Origin: Geobacillus icigianus
GTDB lineage: Bacteria > Bacillota > Bacilli > Bacillales > Anoxybacillaceae
Direction: 5' to 3'
DNA: 41,954 nt
Assembly (NCBI RefSeq): GCF_000750005.1
Contig: NZ_JPYA01000113.1
Coordinates: 1-41,954, forward strand
The notes under the pieces are model-generated. The model was not told the DNA's origin. It ran no database searches and was given only the letters and a program-made list of their open reading frames with translations. A program made the position numbers and the translations under genes. Position 1 is the first letter of the stretch. Each line of letters opens with the position of its first letter. Shown here one piece after another: positions 24,092-32,353 of the stretch.

Positions 24092-24120
24092 AGAATACAA
24101 TACCGCTTGGTCAATGTCAA
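24092..24120 (-). promoter_or_regulatory. Sigma-A promoter of the atp operon
   Basis: On the minus strand TTGACA (24115-24120) is a perfect -35, followed by 17 nt and TATTCT (24092-24097, four of six). The predicted start is about 50 nt before atpZ. Upstream, 24168-24197, lies an inverted pair TTGTGA...TCACAA with an 18-nt gap. Confidence 0.65.
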
Positions 24121-24280
24121 TGTGTTCCCACATAAAACCTTGTTTCCACAGGGCAAATATTAATAATTTGTGACAATTTCTCATCTTTTTCTCACAATTG
24201 TCTTGTATAATGGTATATTTTATTTTTGGCCTCTTTGCGATGGTCGGATGATCGGGGAAAACGCTTACCGTTTCCACCGC

Positions 24281-24307
24281 GAACAAAGCCCCGCTCCGCG
24301 GCGGGGC
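24281..24307 (-). terminator. Probable terminator of upp
   Basis: On the minus strand GCCCCGC-CGCGGA-GCGGGGC (24288-24307) is followed by TTTGTT. The stem is strong and the T tract is short. It lies 11 bp after the upp stop. Confidence 0.7.
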
Positions 24308-24318
24308 GCTTAAGAGCC

Positions 24319-24951
<633 letters not shown>

Positions 24952-24990
24952 TCATCTCCTCTTCCGTATGTATGCGGTACACTTCTATAC

Positions 24991-25019
24991 ATTCTACTGA
25001 AAAATCGGCGCCTGTTCAA
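24991..25019 (-). promoter_or_regulatory. Sigma-A promoter of upp
   Basis: On the minus strand TTGAAC (25014-25019), 17 nt, TAGAAT (24991-24996). The predicted start lies about 36 nt before the upp ATG, and the glyA terminator lies upstream. Confidence 0.6.
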
Positions 25020-25102
25020 CTGGCGAAAGCGCTCGCCATCCGCGGCGCGGCAACGGTCGCGGAGCGCCGGTTTGCCTCGGTCGTTCACCGCTATCCGCAC
25101 AA

Positions 25103-25135
25103 GAAAACGCCCGCGTCCCAACAGAGGGACACGGG
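25103..25135 (-). terminator. Intrinsic terminator of glyA
   Basis: On the minus strand a 10-bp stem (25126-25135 with 25110-25119, one G-T pair, 6-nt loop) is followed by CGTTTTCTT. It lies 65 bp after the glyA stop. Confidence 0.75.
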
Positions 25136-25199
25136 TTGTGCACCGTCGTGCCCGCGGCCGGTCTTCGGAAACCGAGGGACCCGTCCGCGGCCTTCGCCG

Positions 25200-26438
25200 C
25201 TAGTCTTGGTAAAGCGGGAATTTTTCCGTCAGCACCGCCACGCGTTGGCGCGCTTCCTCAAGCGCCTGTTCGCTGTCGCTGTTTTTCAGGGCAAGCCCGA
25301 TAATGGCGGCGATTTCATCCATCTCTTCCAAGCCGAAGCCGCGTGTGGTGACGGCGGCCGTGCCGATGCGGATGCCGCTCGTGACAAACGGGCTTTCCGG
25401 ATCGTAAGGAATCGTGTTTTTGTTGACGGTAATCCCGACTTCATCGAGCACTTTTTCCGCCGTTTTCCCGGTCAGCTGCTGCGGGCGCAAGTCAACAAGC
25501 AACAAATGGTTGTCCGTGCCTCCGGAAATGAGAGTAAACCCTTCCTTCTGCAAAGCGGAAGCGAGCCGCTTGGCGTTTTCTACCACGCGTTTCGCATACA
25601 CCTTAAAGTCATCCTGCAGCGCTTCACCAAGCGCGACGGCTTTGGCGGCAATCACATGCATGAGCGGGCCGCCTTGGATGCCGGGGAAAATCGCTTTGTC
25701 GATCTGTTTGGCGAACTGCTCTTGGCATAAAATCATTCCTCCGCGCGGGCCGCGCAGCGTTTTGTGGGTCGTCGTCGTCACAAAATGGGCGTACGGCACC
25801 GGATTCGGGTGAACACCTGCCGCAACAAGACCGGCAATATGAGCCATATCCACCATTAAATACGCACCGACTTCATCGGCAATCTCGCGGAACTTGGCAA
25901 AGTCGATGACGCGCGGGTAAGCGCTGGCGCCGGCGACAATCAACTTCGGCCGATGAAGACGCGCTTTCTCGCGCACATCGTCATAGTCGATGACATGCGT
26001 TTCCGGATCGACACCGTATTCGACAAAGTTGTACTGGATGCCGCTGAAATTGACCGGACTGCCATGGGTCAGATGGCCGCCGTGCGACAAGTTCATGCCA
26101 AGCACGGTGTCGCCGGGCTCGAGGACGGTGAAATAGACGGCCATGTTCGCCTGCGCTCCGGAGTGCGGCTGAACGTTCGCGTGCTCCGCCCCGAACAGCT
26201 GCTTCGCCCGCTCGCGCGCTAGCTCTTCAACGATGTCCACGTATTCACAACCGCCATAATAACGGCGGCCCGGATAGCCTTCGGCGTATTTGTTCGTCAG
26301 CACCGACCCTTGCGCTTCCATCACCGCGCGGCTGACGAAATTTTCGGACGCGATCAATTCGATTTTGGCGTGCTGCCGCTTCCGCTCCTGTTCGATGGCG
26401 GCGAATACTTGCGGATCTTGCTGTGGCAAGTGATTCAT
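25200..26438 (-). CDS. glyA: Serine hydroxymethyltransferase
   Basis: A PLP enzyme converting serine and tetrahydrofolate to glycine and 5,10-methylenetetrahydrofolate, the main one-carbon source for purine and thymidylate synthesis. The 412-residue protein has the PLP lysine Lys226 in [14 protein letters not shown]. It also has [11 protein letters not shown] (phosphate-binding region) and the substrate-binding region near [13 protein letters not shown]. The ATG at 26438 has GGGGGAG at 6 nt. A GTG just before it lacks spacing. A PurBox-like site lies about 110 bp upstream, suggesting PurR control. Confidence 0.97.
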   Translation of the reverse strand: MNHLPQQDPQVFAAIEQERKRQHAKIELIASENFVSRAVMEAQGSVLTNKYAEGYPGRRYYGGCEYVDIVEELARERAKQLFGAEHANVQPHSGAQANMAVYFTVLEPGDTVLGMNLSHGGHLTHGSPVNFSGIQYNFVEYGVDPETHVIDYDDVREKARLHRPKLIVAGASAYPRVIDFAKFREIADEVGAYLMVDMAHIAGLVAAGVHPNPVPYAHFVTTTTHKTLRGPRGGMILCQEQFAKQIDKAIFPGIQGGPLMHVIAAKAVALGEALQDDFKVYAKRVVENAKRLASALQKEGFTLISGGTDNHLLLVDLRPQQLTGKTAEKVLDEVGITVNKNTIPYDPESPFVTSGIRIGTAAVTTRGFGLEEMDEIAAIIGLALKNSDSEQALEEARQRVAVLTEKFPLYQD

Positions 26439-26476
26439 CACTAGCTCCCCCTTATGCGCAATGAATATTCGTTTTT

Positions 26477-26506
26477 ATTTTATCAGCTTTCGCTCGGCAA
26501 ATCCAA
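26477..26506 (-). promoter_or_regulatory. Weak candidate promoter of glyA
   Basis: On the minus strand TAAAAT (26477-26482, five of six) is preceded after 18 nt by TTGGAT (26501-26506, a poor -35). It lies about 40 nt upstream of the glyA start and downstream of the PurBox-like site. Confidence 0.35.
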
Positions 26507-26526
26507 AGGAAAAGTGAATAAAAGAT

Positions 26527-27105
26527 CTAAAAAGAACATGAATCGTTCGGATTTTCCAACGAGTAGACAGCCCGCGCGCCGCCGATCAGCTTCGGCCGCG
26601 TTTTCGCCAACGTCACGCACGCCGAACCGACATGCTTGATTGGCACCCGAACGGGAACCGCTACCGGCTTCAAATGCATGCCAATCAGCGTATGGCCGAT
26701 GTCGATGCCAGCATCGGCGCGAATGGTCTCAACGACAACGGGATCGGCGAACTGCCGATAAGCGTAAGCCGCCATCGCGCCGCCCGCCTTAGGGACCGGA
26801 ACGACCGAGACGATCTCCAAGCCGTGCGTTTTGGCCGTTTCGCGCTCGACGACAAGGGCGCGGTTTAAATGTTCACAACATTGGAAAGCGAGGGCAATGC
26901 CGGTGTCGCGCCGCCATGCCTCCAGTTCGGCAAACAGCATAGCGGCGACGTCCATCGATCCCGCCGTTCCGATTCGTTCCCCCAACACCTCGCTTGTGCT
27001 GCAGCCAATGACTACGAGATCGCCGCGCCCAAGCGGCACCTGCTCGCGAAACGCCCGCAAAACCGCTTGCCATTGCCGCTGCCATTTGGCAAGCTGTGCC
27101 TCCAC
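26527..27105 (-). CDS. ywlG: YwlG family protein (TIGR01440/DUF436), function unknown
   Basis: A 192-residue protein of the conserved YwlG family, found next to rpiB and glyA in many Firmicutes. Conserved-looking segments are VVIGCSTSEVLGERIG, FQCCEHLNRALVVE and DIGHTLIGMHLKPVAVPVR. No biochemical activity is established that I can name. The start is the GTG at 27105, directly after AAGGAGGG and 1 bp past the rpiB stop. The longer open frame to 27240 lies in rpiB. Its final codons contain the PurBox-like sequence upstream of glyA. Confidence 0.9.
   Translation of the reverse strand: MEAQLAKWQRQWQAVLRAFREQVPLGRGDLVVIGCSTSEVLGERIGTAGSMDVAAMLFAELEAWRRDTGIALAFQCCEHLNRALVVERETAKTHGLEIVSVVPVPKAGGAMAAYAYRQFADPVVVETIRADAGIDIGHTLIGMHLKPVAVPVRVPIKHVGSACVTLAKTRPKLIGGARAVYSLENPNDSCSF
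26542..26554 (-). promoter_or_regulatory. PurBox-like site upstream of glyA
   Basis: The minus strand AAATCCGAACGAT matches 12 of 13 positions of the B. subtilis PurR box AWWWCCGAACWWT. It lies in the last codons of ywlG, about 105-115 bp before the glyA start. glyA is in the B. subtilis PurR regulon. A second, opposed box about 16 nt downstream is only weakly recognisable. Confidence 0.5.
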
Positions 27106-27106
27106 G

Positions 27107-27559
27107 CTATTTCCCTCCTTGATGGTCTTCATACTCAGCGATTTTACCGATCCGCCGCGCATGGCGCCCACCTTCAAATTCAGTCTCCAGCCACGCCTTG
27201 GCGATTTCGCGCGCCAAGCCGGGGCCGATGACGCGCTCACCCATCGCGAGGATGTTGCTGTCGTTATGCATGCGCGTCAATTTGGCGCTATATACATCAT
27301 GACAAAGGGCGCAGCGCACGCCTTTCACTTTGTTCGCGGCGATCGTCATGCCGATACCTGTGCCACAAATTAAAATGCCGCGGTCAAACTCGCCGCGCGC
27401 TACCTTTTCAGCGACCGGAAGCGCGTAATCCGGGTAGTCGACAGACGTCTCACAGTCGCAGCCAAAATCTGTATACTCAATTCCCATTTCATCTAACAGC
27501 GTTTTAATTTCCTCACGGATGCGGATTCCGCCGTGATCGGAAGCAATGGCAACTTTCAT
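27107..27559 (-). CDS. rpiB: Ribose-5-phosphate isomerase B
   Basis: Interconverts ribose 5-phosphate and ribulose 5-phosphate in the pentose phosphate pathway. The 150-residue protein belongs to the RpiB/LacA/LacB family. It has SDHGG at 7-11 and the active-site cysteine Cys65 in ICGTGIGM, followed by a conserved RCALCHD segment. Closely related sugar isomerases act on allose 6-phosphate, so substrate range cannot be fixed from sequence. It has a good AAGGAG ribosome binding site. The 158 bp upstream, to the chemoreceptor gene, holds nothing recognisable. Confidence 0.94.
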   Translation of the reverse strand: MKVAIASDHGGIRIREEIKTLLDEMGIEYTDFGCDCETSVDYPDYALPVAEKVARGEFDRGILICGTGIGMTIAANKVKGVRCALCHDVYSAKLTRMHNDSNILAMGERVIGPGLAREIAKAWLETEFEGGRHARRIGKIAEYEDHQGGK

Positions 27560-27717
27560 CGTCGTTCTCCTTTCTGTTCATGGGATCGGCCGTCGCCGCG
27601 GGAATGGAAATGGCCGCCGTTTCCCGGACAGGCTTTTAGCGAAACCCTCCATTGCCAGCGATTAGGCGGCCAAAGACATCGGTTGTTTTCGTTCACGCAC
27701 GTTGCTGCCAAGCATGC

Positions 27718-29007
27718 CTAACGAGCGCGGAACCGGGTGATCGCTTCGTGCAGCTGTTCCGCCTGTTCCACGAGCTCGCCTGCCAGTTGATGCACATCGC
27801 TGACCGCTGCGGTCTGCGCCTCAGTGGCCGCCGTCACTTCAAGCGCTCCGGCGGACGTCTCCTCGGCGATCGCCGCCACCTCTTGCGTCTGCGCCGCCAC
27901 TCGCTCCATGTGGCTCATTTGGTTTTTCGCCAACTCAGCGATGTCATGAACGGCGCGGATCACTTCGCCGGCCGATGATGCCATAGCGGCGATCGCCTCA
28001 TTCGTCTGTTTCCCTTTCGCCGCTTCGGCCGACGCCGCGGCGGCTTGCCCGTCCATTTGCACGACGACCCGGGCAACCTCGGTTTGGATCGTATTCACCA
28101 ATTCGGCAATTTGTTTCACCGCCGCCGCGCTTTCATCAGCCAACTTGCGCACTTCCTCGGCGACAACGGCAAATCCCCGCCCGTGTTCGCCGGCGCGGGC
28201 CGCCTCGATGGACGCGTTGAGCGCCAGCAAGTTCGTCTGTTCGGCCATATCGGCGACAAGCAACGTAATGTGGCTGATTTGTTTCGCGTGTTTTTCAAGC
28301 TGCTTGACCGCTGCCCGCGACAGCTCTTGATCGTTGGCCAGCTGCTCAATGCCGCTGATGAGGGAATGGGTCTGCTCACGGCTCGCCTTGAGCGTCTCCG
28401 TCATCCCTTGCACGGATCGCTCCGCCCGTTCAGCGGTGTCTTTCACCTTCAAGGCAATGGCAAGCACGTCTTCAGCCGCCTCCGCCGCTTCTTGAACCGC
28501 CTCGGCCGATGCGGAAGCCCCTTTGGCAATCTCATCCATCGTCGCCGCAATCTCCCGAGCGCGGCCGGCCGCCGCTTCAGACGCCTGCTTCATTTCCGCC
28601 GTCTTTTCATTCGTCCGCGCCGCATGGGTTTCAATGTTGACGATGACGGCGCGCAAGTGATCAAGCATGCGGTTGAAGGCGACAGCGAGCGAGCGGATTT
28701 CATCGTTGGCCGAAGGCAGTGGCACGTCTTCTTCGATGCGCCCGCTCGCCGCTTTCACTGCGGCTTCCTCAAGCTGCTGCAGCGGTTTGGTGATCCAGCC
28801 GGCGGCAAAATAGGCGAGCGCTCCGGACCAAGCAATGCCGAGCGCTAAAATGACGATGGTGAACGCCCCTTTGTTGAAGGCGGAAAACCACCAGTCATAC
28901 AACACATACAAATACAGAGCACTTGTCGAATAAGTGATAAGCGCCAACAGCGTCACAAATATGACGAGCTTCAAGCGCAAACTAAACCGGCGCTGCGTCT
29001 TCACCAT
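27718..29007 (-). CDS. Methyl-accepting chemotaxis-like protein lacking an extracellular sensor domain
   Basis: The 429-residue protein has two membrane helices (about 13-37 and 48-72) separated by a loop of only about 10 residues, then a HAMP-like linker (about 72-125). A long helical signalling domain follows, with the MCP hairpin-tip signature [24 protein letters not shown] and [11 protein letters not shown]. There is no periplasmic ligand-binding domain, so it should sense something in the membrane or cytoplasm (membrane state, redox, proton motive force) or act in a receptor array. That is inference. The ATG at 29007 has GGGGGAG at 4 nt. The gene is inserted between ywlE and rpiB, which are adjacent in B. 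subtilis. Confidence 0.9.
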   Translation of the reverse strand: MVKTQRRFSLRLKLVIFVTLLALITYSTSALYLYVLYDWWFSAFNKGAFTIVILALGIAWSGALAYFAAGWITKPLQQLEEAAVKAASGRIEEDVPLPSANDEIRSLAVAFNRMLDHLRAVIVNIETHAARTNEKTAEMKQASEAAAGRAREIAATMDEIAKGASASAEAVQEAAEAAEDVLAIALKVKDTAERAERSVQGMTETLKASREQTHSLISGIEQLANDQELSRAAVKQLEKHAKQISHITLLVADMAEQTNLLALNASIEAARAGEHGRGFAVVAEEVRKLADESAAAVKQIAELVNTIQTEVARVVVQMDGQAAAASAEAAKGKQTNEAIAAMASSAGEVIRAVHDIAELAKNQMSHMERVAAQTQEVAAIAEETSAGALEVTAATEAQTAAVSDVHQLAGELVEQAEQLHEAITRFRAR

Positions 29008-29033
29008 CGTTCTCCCCCTTATCCATCGTCCTT

Positions 29034-29480
29034 TCACAGCTCTGTCCGCCATTTTTCCGCCAAGCGGTCAATGAGCGCCTCCAGCTCATCGCGCGCTGCC
29101 CGATACGCTTCGAGCGGCCCGCCGAACGGATCGGCGATGTCTCCGTCCGTTCCCGCCGCGAATTGCTTCAATGTAAACGTTTTGTCTTTCGCCTCTGGAA
29201 AACGTTGAATGATCATCTCCTTATGGCCGGATGTCATCGTCAGCACATGGGTCGCCCAATCAATGTGCTCTTTTTTCAGCAATGAAGAGCGGTGCTCCGC
29301 TTCAATGCCTTTTTCCCTCAACGCCATCTTCGCCTGATCGGACGCTTCGCTCCCTTCGGCGGCAAATACACCGGCTGACTTGACCTCGACGCCGGGCAGC
29401 CGCTTGTTGGCCAAAAGCGCCGCGGCCATCGGGCTCCGGCACGTGTTCCCTGTACAGACAAATAAAATGCGATACGACAT
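29034..29480 (-). CDS. ywlE: Protein-arginine-phosphatase YwlE (low-molecular-weight PTP family)
   Basis: The 148-residue protein has the P-loop CTGNTCRS with nucleophile Cys9 and Arg15, and the general acid in ADPFGG near the C-terminus. Thr13 in the loop corresponds to the threonine that gives B. subtilis YwlE specificity for phosphoarginine rather than phosphotyrosine; it would oppose the kinase McsB in stress and Clp-dependent degradation. The ATG at 29480 follows GAGGTGA. The longer open frame to 29750 runs into intergenic repeat DNA. Confidence 0.93.
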   Translation of the reverse strand: MSYRILFVCTGNTCRSPMAAALLANKRLPGVEVKSAGVFAAEGSEASDQAKMALREKGIEAEHRSSLLKKEHIDWATHVLTMTSGHKEMIIQRFPEAKDKTFTLKQFAAGTDGDIADPFGGPLEAYRAARDELEALIDRLAEKWRTEL

Positions 29481-29634
29481 GCCATCACCTCTTCCCCTTC
29501 CATCACTTATCATCAATATATCATAGGCAAAAGGGCAAAAAAAAGCAGGCAGTCCGTTTTTTCCCCGCCTGAGGTGAAAAACGCCCGCCCGAAAACCGGT
29601 GGGCAACGTTCCGTCGGGACGGCAAAATCGCGGT

Positions 29635-29934
29635 TGACAAGCGTCCCTCCTAGAAGGCTGGTGATTTAAGAGGGCAAGCCGCTGATCAAACCTGTTTCTC
29701 AAATGGATAAGCCTCGTCGCATCAGGAGCGCCTCTCAAACATTCCCCCATTGCTCAAGAGAAACAACCGTTTTTCACCAGCCTCCTAGGGGGCTGGTGAT
29801 TTAATCGTGGATACCGCTTTACCATGTCATTTCTCAATTAGAAAAACCTTGTTACATCGGTCCTGCTTTTCCGCTCATTCTCCCATTGATGAAAGGAATC
29901 AGCGGTTTTTCACCGCCCTTCTAGGCCGGTCACC
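29635..29934. repeat. R2 dispersed repeat, two units plus part (second locus)
   Basis: Two R2 units start at about 29698 and 29833 (135-bp period), preceded by a partial unit from about 29635. The 24-bp palindrome at 29775-29798 is the best preserved in the window: 11 of 12 pairs plus one G-T, centred on CTAG. A last palindrome at about 29911-29934 runs over the mntP stop codon (29930-29932). The array fills the gap between mntP and ywlE; 29481-29634 shows nothing else recognisable. Orientation is the same as in the nuo copy. Confidence 0.85.
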
Positions 29935-30481
29935 AGAACAACAGCTTGAACCCAAACGCCAGCAGAATGCTGCCGCCCAGCGCCTCGCTGTATGCGCCAA
30001 GCCATTGCTGAACGCGGCGACCGACAATCAGGCCCATCCACGTCAATCCCATGCTAAACAAGCCGAACAGGAAAATTGTTGCCATCGTCCGCGCCCCGAA
30101 AATGCCGAGGCTCAACCCGACCGAAAAACTGTCCAAACTGACGGTAAAAGCAAAAAAAAGCAGCCCTGCCCCGCGCGGAAACAGCGGTGAGCCGCCCTCG
30201 TGCCGAAACGAGGTGACAATCATTTGTCCGCCGAGCCATAACAGCAGCGCGCCTCCCGTATACGTCGCAAAGCTTCCTAATTCACGCGACAACAGGCGGC
30301 CGACGGCCATGCCGACAAGCGGCATGACAATGTGAAACAAGCCGACCGTCAGGCCGATGTAAAAGATTTGCCGAAGCCGAAGACGCAGCATCCCCATCCC
30401 CAAGGCGACCGAAAATGCGTCCATTCCCAGTGCGAACGCCATCATCGACAGCGCCATCATTTCTCCGACTAGCGCGCCCAT
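29930..30481 (-). CDS. mntP: Putative manganese efflux pump MntP (YwlD)
   Basis: A 183-residue membrane protein with six hydrophobic helices. It shows the duplicated signature of the MntP family: [13 protein letters not shown] near the N-terminus and [12 protein letters not shown] in the second half, each supplying an aspartate for cation binding. Family members export Mn(II). The ATG at 30481 follows GGGAGGGGAG. The longer frame to 30529 lacks a ribosome binding site. Gene order ywlC-ywlD-ywlE is as in B. subtilis. Confidence 0.92.
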   Translation of the reverse strand: MGALVGEMMALSMMAFALGMDAFSVALGMGMLRLRLRQIFYIGLTVGLFHIVMPLVGMAVGRLLSRELGSFATYTGGALLLWLGGQMIVTSFRHEGGSPLFPRGAGLLFFAFTVSLDSFSVGLSLGIFGARTMATIFLFGLFSMGLTWMGLIVGRRVQQWLGAYSEALGGSILLAFGFKLLFW

Positions 30482-30793
30482 GTTTCTCCCCTCCCGGACT
30501 GGCCTTACTGCTAGCATATGCGCGCGCAAAACGGTTTAGACATAGGGCGGGAGCTAAAAGGGACCTCCCCCAATGCCAGGAAGCTTTCATGCGGGCGTCA
30601 TTCCGGTGCAGCAATCGCGCTAACGCCAAAAAACAAGGGCGCCTCACCAATGCGATGAAGCCCCCACGACCGTTTTCCTATATAGCGTCTCCCACCAGCA
30701 GCCTGTTTCTCATTCCGACTGCGTTGCTGCCCGACACGCGGCTTCCCGACGTCGTTGTCGCCGAAGCGGAACGCGAAACGGGAACCCCGCGCC
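30482..30793. other. Gap upstream of mntP, no gene recognised
   Basis: I see no convincing gene, RNA or repeat here. The only long open frame (plus strand, 30415-30804) overlaps mntP antisense, has no ribosome binding site and has an unstructured, Pro/Arg/Ser-rich translation. Confidence 0.5.
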
Positions 30794-30925
30794 TCATGAT
30801 TTAAAAAATCGTTTTAGTCGTTCGAGTTTCGCCTTGATCTCCTCAAAAGCCGCGACTCGCTCGTTCCCCCCAAACTCGGCTGGTTGGAGAGGCGGAGCGC
30901 CAAGACGAACCGGCTTCCGCTTCAC
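30794..30925 (-). CDS. Possible small basic protein, 43 residues
   Basis: A GTG-started frame encodes a 43-residue peptide with an ordered-looking end: a Pro-rich first half, then a charged amphipathic stretch (ERVAAFEEIKAKLERLKRFF) before the stop. It begins in one of the repeated copies of the ywlC 3' end, where GAGTGAAG contains both a TGA stop and this GTG. No clear Shine-Dalgarno is visible and I do not recognise the family. It could be a remnant of a longer gene rather than a working one. Confidence 0.3.
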   Translation of the reverse strand: MKRKPVRLGAPPLQPAEFGGNERVAAFEEIKAKLERLKRFFKS

Positions 30926-31077
30926 TCCGGTTGCTCATGGATGACACCTCTGTTCGAACGATCGATGTTCGCATGCACCCGTTGAACTTCACTCCTGTTG
31001 TTCATGGATGACCGGAAAATCCCGATGACTTTTTTGAAAGGAAATGAACTTCACTCGTGTTGTTCATGGATGACACG
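30918..31077. repeat. Three direct copies of the ywlC 3' terminal sequence
   Basis: A sequence of about 27 bp covering the last codons of ywlC occurs at about 31050-31076 (the real gene end), 30988-31014 and 30921-30947, spaced 62 and 67 bp. In each the minus strand reads VIHEQ-x-E-stop (x is His, Gln and Pro respectively), with GAGTGAAG at the stop. The copies are not in a common frame with the gene. Confidence 0.8.
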
Positions 31078-32103
31078 CCCCCCGGCAGCTTTGCGCAACC
31101 GGTTCATCAAGGCGACGCCGATTCCTTCTTCTGGAAACGCCTCGCTGTAAATCAGGTCCACATTCGCGTCATCAAACCGACGCAGCGCATCATATAATTG
31201 ACGGGCGACCGTCTCAAGCGCCCGGCGCGTCCCGCACGAAATGACGATATCGGCCGCATACTGTCCGCGGTGTTCTTCGGTCGTCAACACCCCGACCGCT
31301 TTTCCTTCCGCCCGGCTTTCCTCAACGAGCCGCTGCAAAAACGCTGGCGAACCGGCAACGATCCAAAGCGGCGCTTTCGGTGCATAGTGCGTGTATTTCA
31401 TCCCCGGCGCTTTCGGTGCCCCCGGCTCATGTTCTTGACCAGCCGCTTCAGCCACATGACCGATCACCTCCATGAGCGCTTCTTTCGTCACTCCGCCGGG
31501 GCGTAAAATCGTCGGCACTGTCTGGCTGCAGTCAAGCACCGTCGATTCGACGCCGATGCCGGTAGGTCCGCCGTCCATCACCCCGGCAATGCGCCCGTTT
31601 AAATCGGCGAGCACATGGGCCGCCGTCGTCGGGCTCGGCCGGCCGGAACGGTTGGCGCTCGGAGCGGCGAGCGCCAACCCGCTTTCCTCGATCAAGGCGA
31701 GCGCCAACGGATGCGCGGGCATGCGCACCGCCACAGTCGGAAGCCCGGCAGTCACGCGCTCGGACACGGCTCCTTTCCGTTTCGGCAACACGAGCGTGAG
31801 CGGGCCCGGCCAAAACCGCTCCATCAATGTCCTAGCCAGCGGCGGAATCGCCGCCACTACGGACTCCGCCTGCGCCATCGTCGCGACGTGAACGATGAGC
31901 GGATTGTCACTCGGCCGGCCTTTGGCGGCAAAAATTTTTTCCACCGCCTCCGTATTCGCTGCATCGGCCCCTAGTCCGTACACCGTTTCAGTCGGAAACG
32001 CGACAACCTCTCCTACTCGCAGCCACTCGGCCGCTTCCCGTATTTGTGGATAAGACTGTTGTTTATCAACAATATTATCCACAACCCAAACACGCGTTTT
32101 CAA
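31051..32103 (-). CDS. ywlC: L-threonylcarbamoyladenylate synthase (Sua5/YwlC)
   Basis: Makes threonylcarbamoyl-AMP from threonine, bicarbonate and ATP, the first step of tRNA t6A37 modification. The 350-residue protein has the YrdC-like domain (about 20-210), with PTETVYGLGADA, the KxR-SxN motif in AKGRPSDNPLIVH and APSANRSGRPSPT. A Sua5 C-terminal domain (about 235-345) follows. The start is a TTG at 32103 with GAAGGTG at 7 nt and gives MKTRVWVVD. Its first 25 codons include two opposed perfect DnaA boxes. The last codons are repeated downstream. Confidence 0.95.
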   Translation of the reverse strand: MKTRVWVVDNIVDKQQSYPQIREAAEWLRVGEVVAFPTETVYGLGADAANTEAVEKIFAAKGRPSDNPLIVHVATMAQAESVVAAIPPLARTLMERFWPGPLTLVLPKRKGAVSERVTAGLPTVAVRMPAHPLALALIEESGLALAAPSANRSGRPSPTTAAHVLADLNGRIAGVMDGGPTGIGVESTVLDCSQTVPTILRPGGVTKEALMEVIGHVAEAAGQEHEPGAPKAPGMKYTHYAPKAPLWIVAGSPAFLQRLVEESRAEGKAVGVLTTEEHRGQYAADIVISCGTRRALETVARQLYDALRRFDDANVDLIYSEAFPEEGIGVALMNRLRKAAGGRVIHEQHE

Positions 32104-32248
32104 TCGGTTTCACCTTCTTCATCGCCGTCGTTCGTTTTGAAATCAAGCCGATTTTCGTTCCTTGCCAGATCCCCTTCCCGGCTTTTCTTAAAAGTTATAC
32201 ACAAAATGTGAATAAGTTTGTTGTTTTTGTGGATAACTATGTGGACAA
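32045..32248. promoter_or_regulatory. DnaA-box cluster at the 5' end of ywlC
   Basis: Six 9-mers fit or nearly fit TTATCCACA within 204 bp. Perfect: 32045-32053 (minus), 32075-32083 (plus), 32228-32236 (minus). One-mismatch: TTATACACA at 32195-32203 (plus), TTATTCACA at 32207-32215 (minus), TTGTCCACA at 32240-32248 (minus). The first two are inside ywlC; the others are upstream. In B. subtilis the ywlC region is one of the few stable DnaA-binding clusters outside oriC, so position as well as sequence appears conserved. Confidence 0.85.
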
Positions 32249-32353
32249 CTGCCATCAGCGTGCCCAACCTAACGCTGGCTAGGGTGGAGGCCACGGCCGC
32301 CGCAACGCTTTTCAAACGCTCTTCCCCTCTTCGCTCACCGGCCGTGACCGCTT

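Noticed and set aside
29540..29580. Possible terminator or attenuator upstream of ywlE
   Set aside because: Only a short CAGGC/GCCTG pairing with a long T-rich loop; too weak to call.
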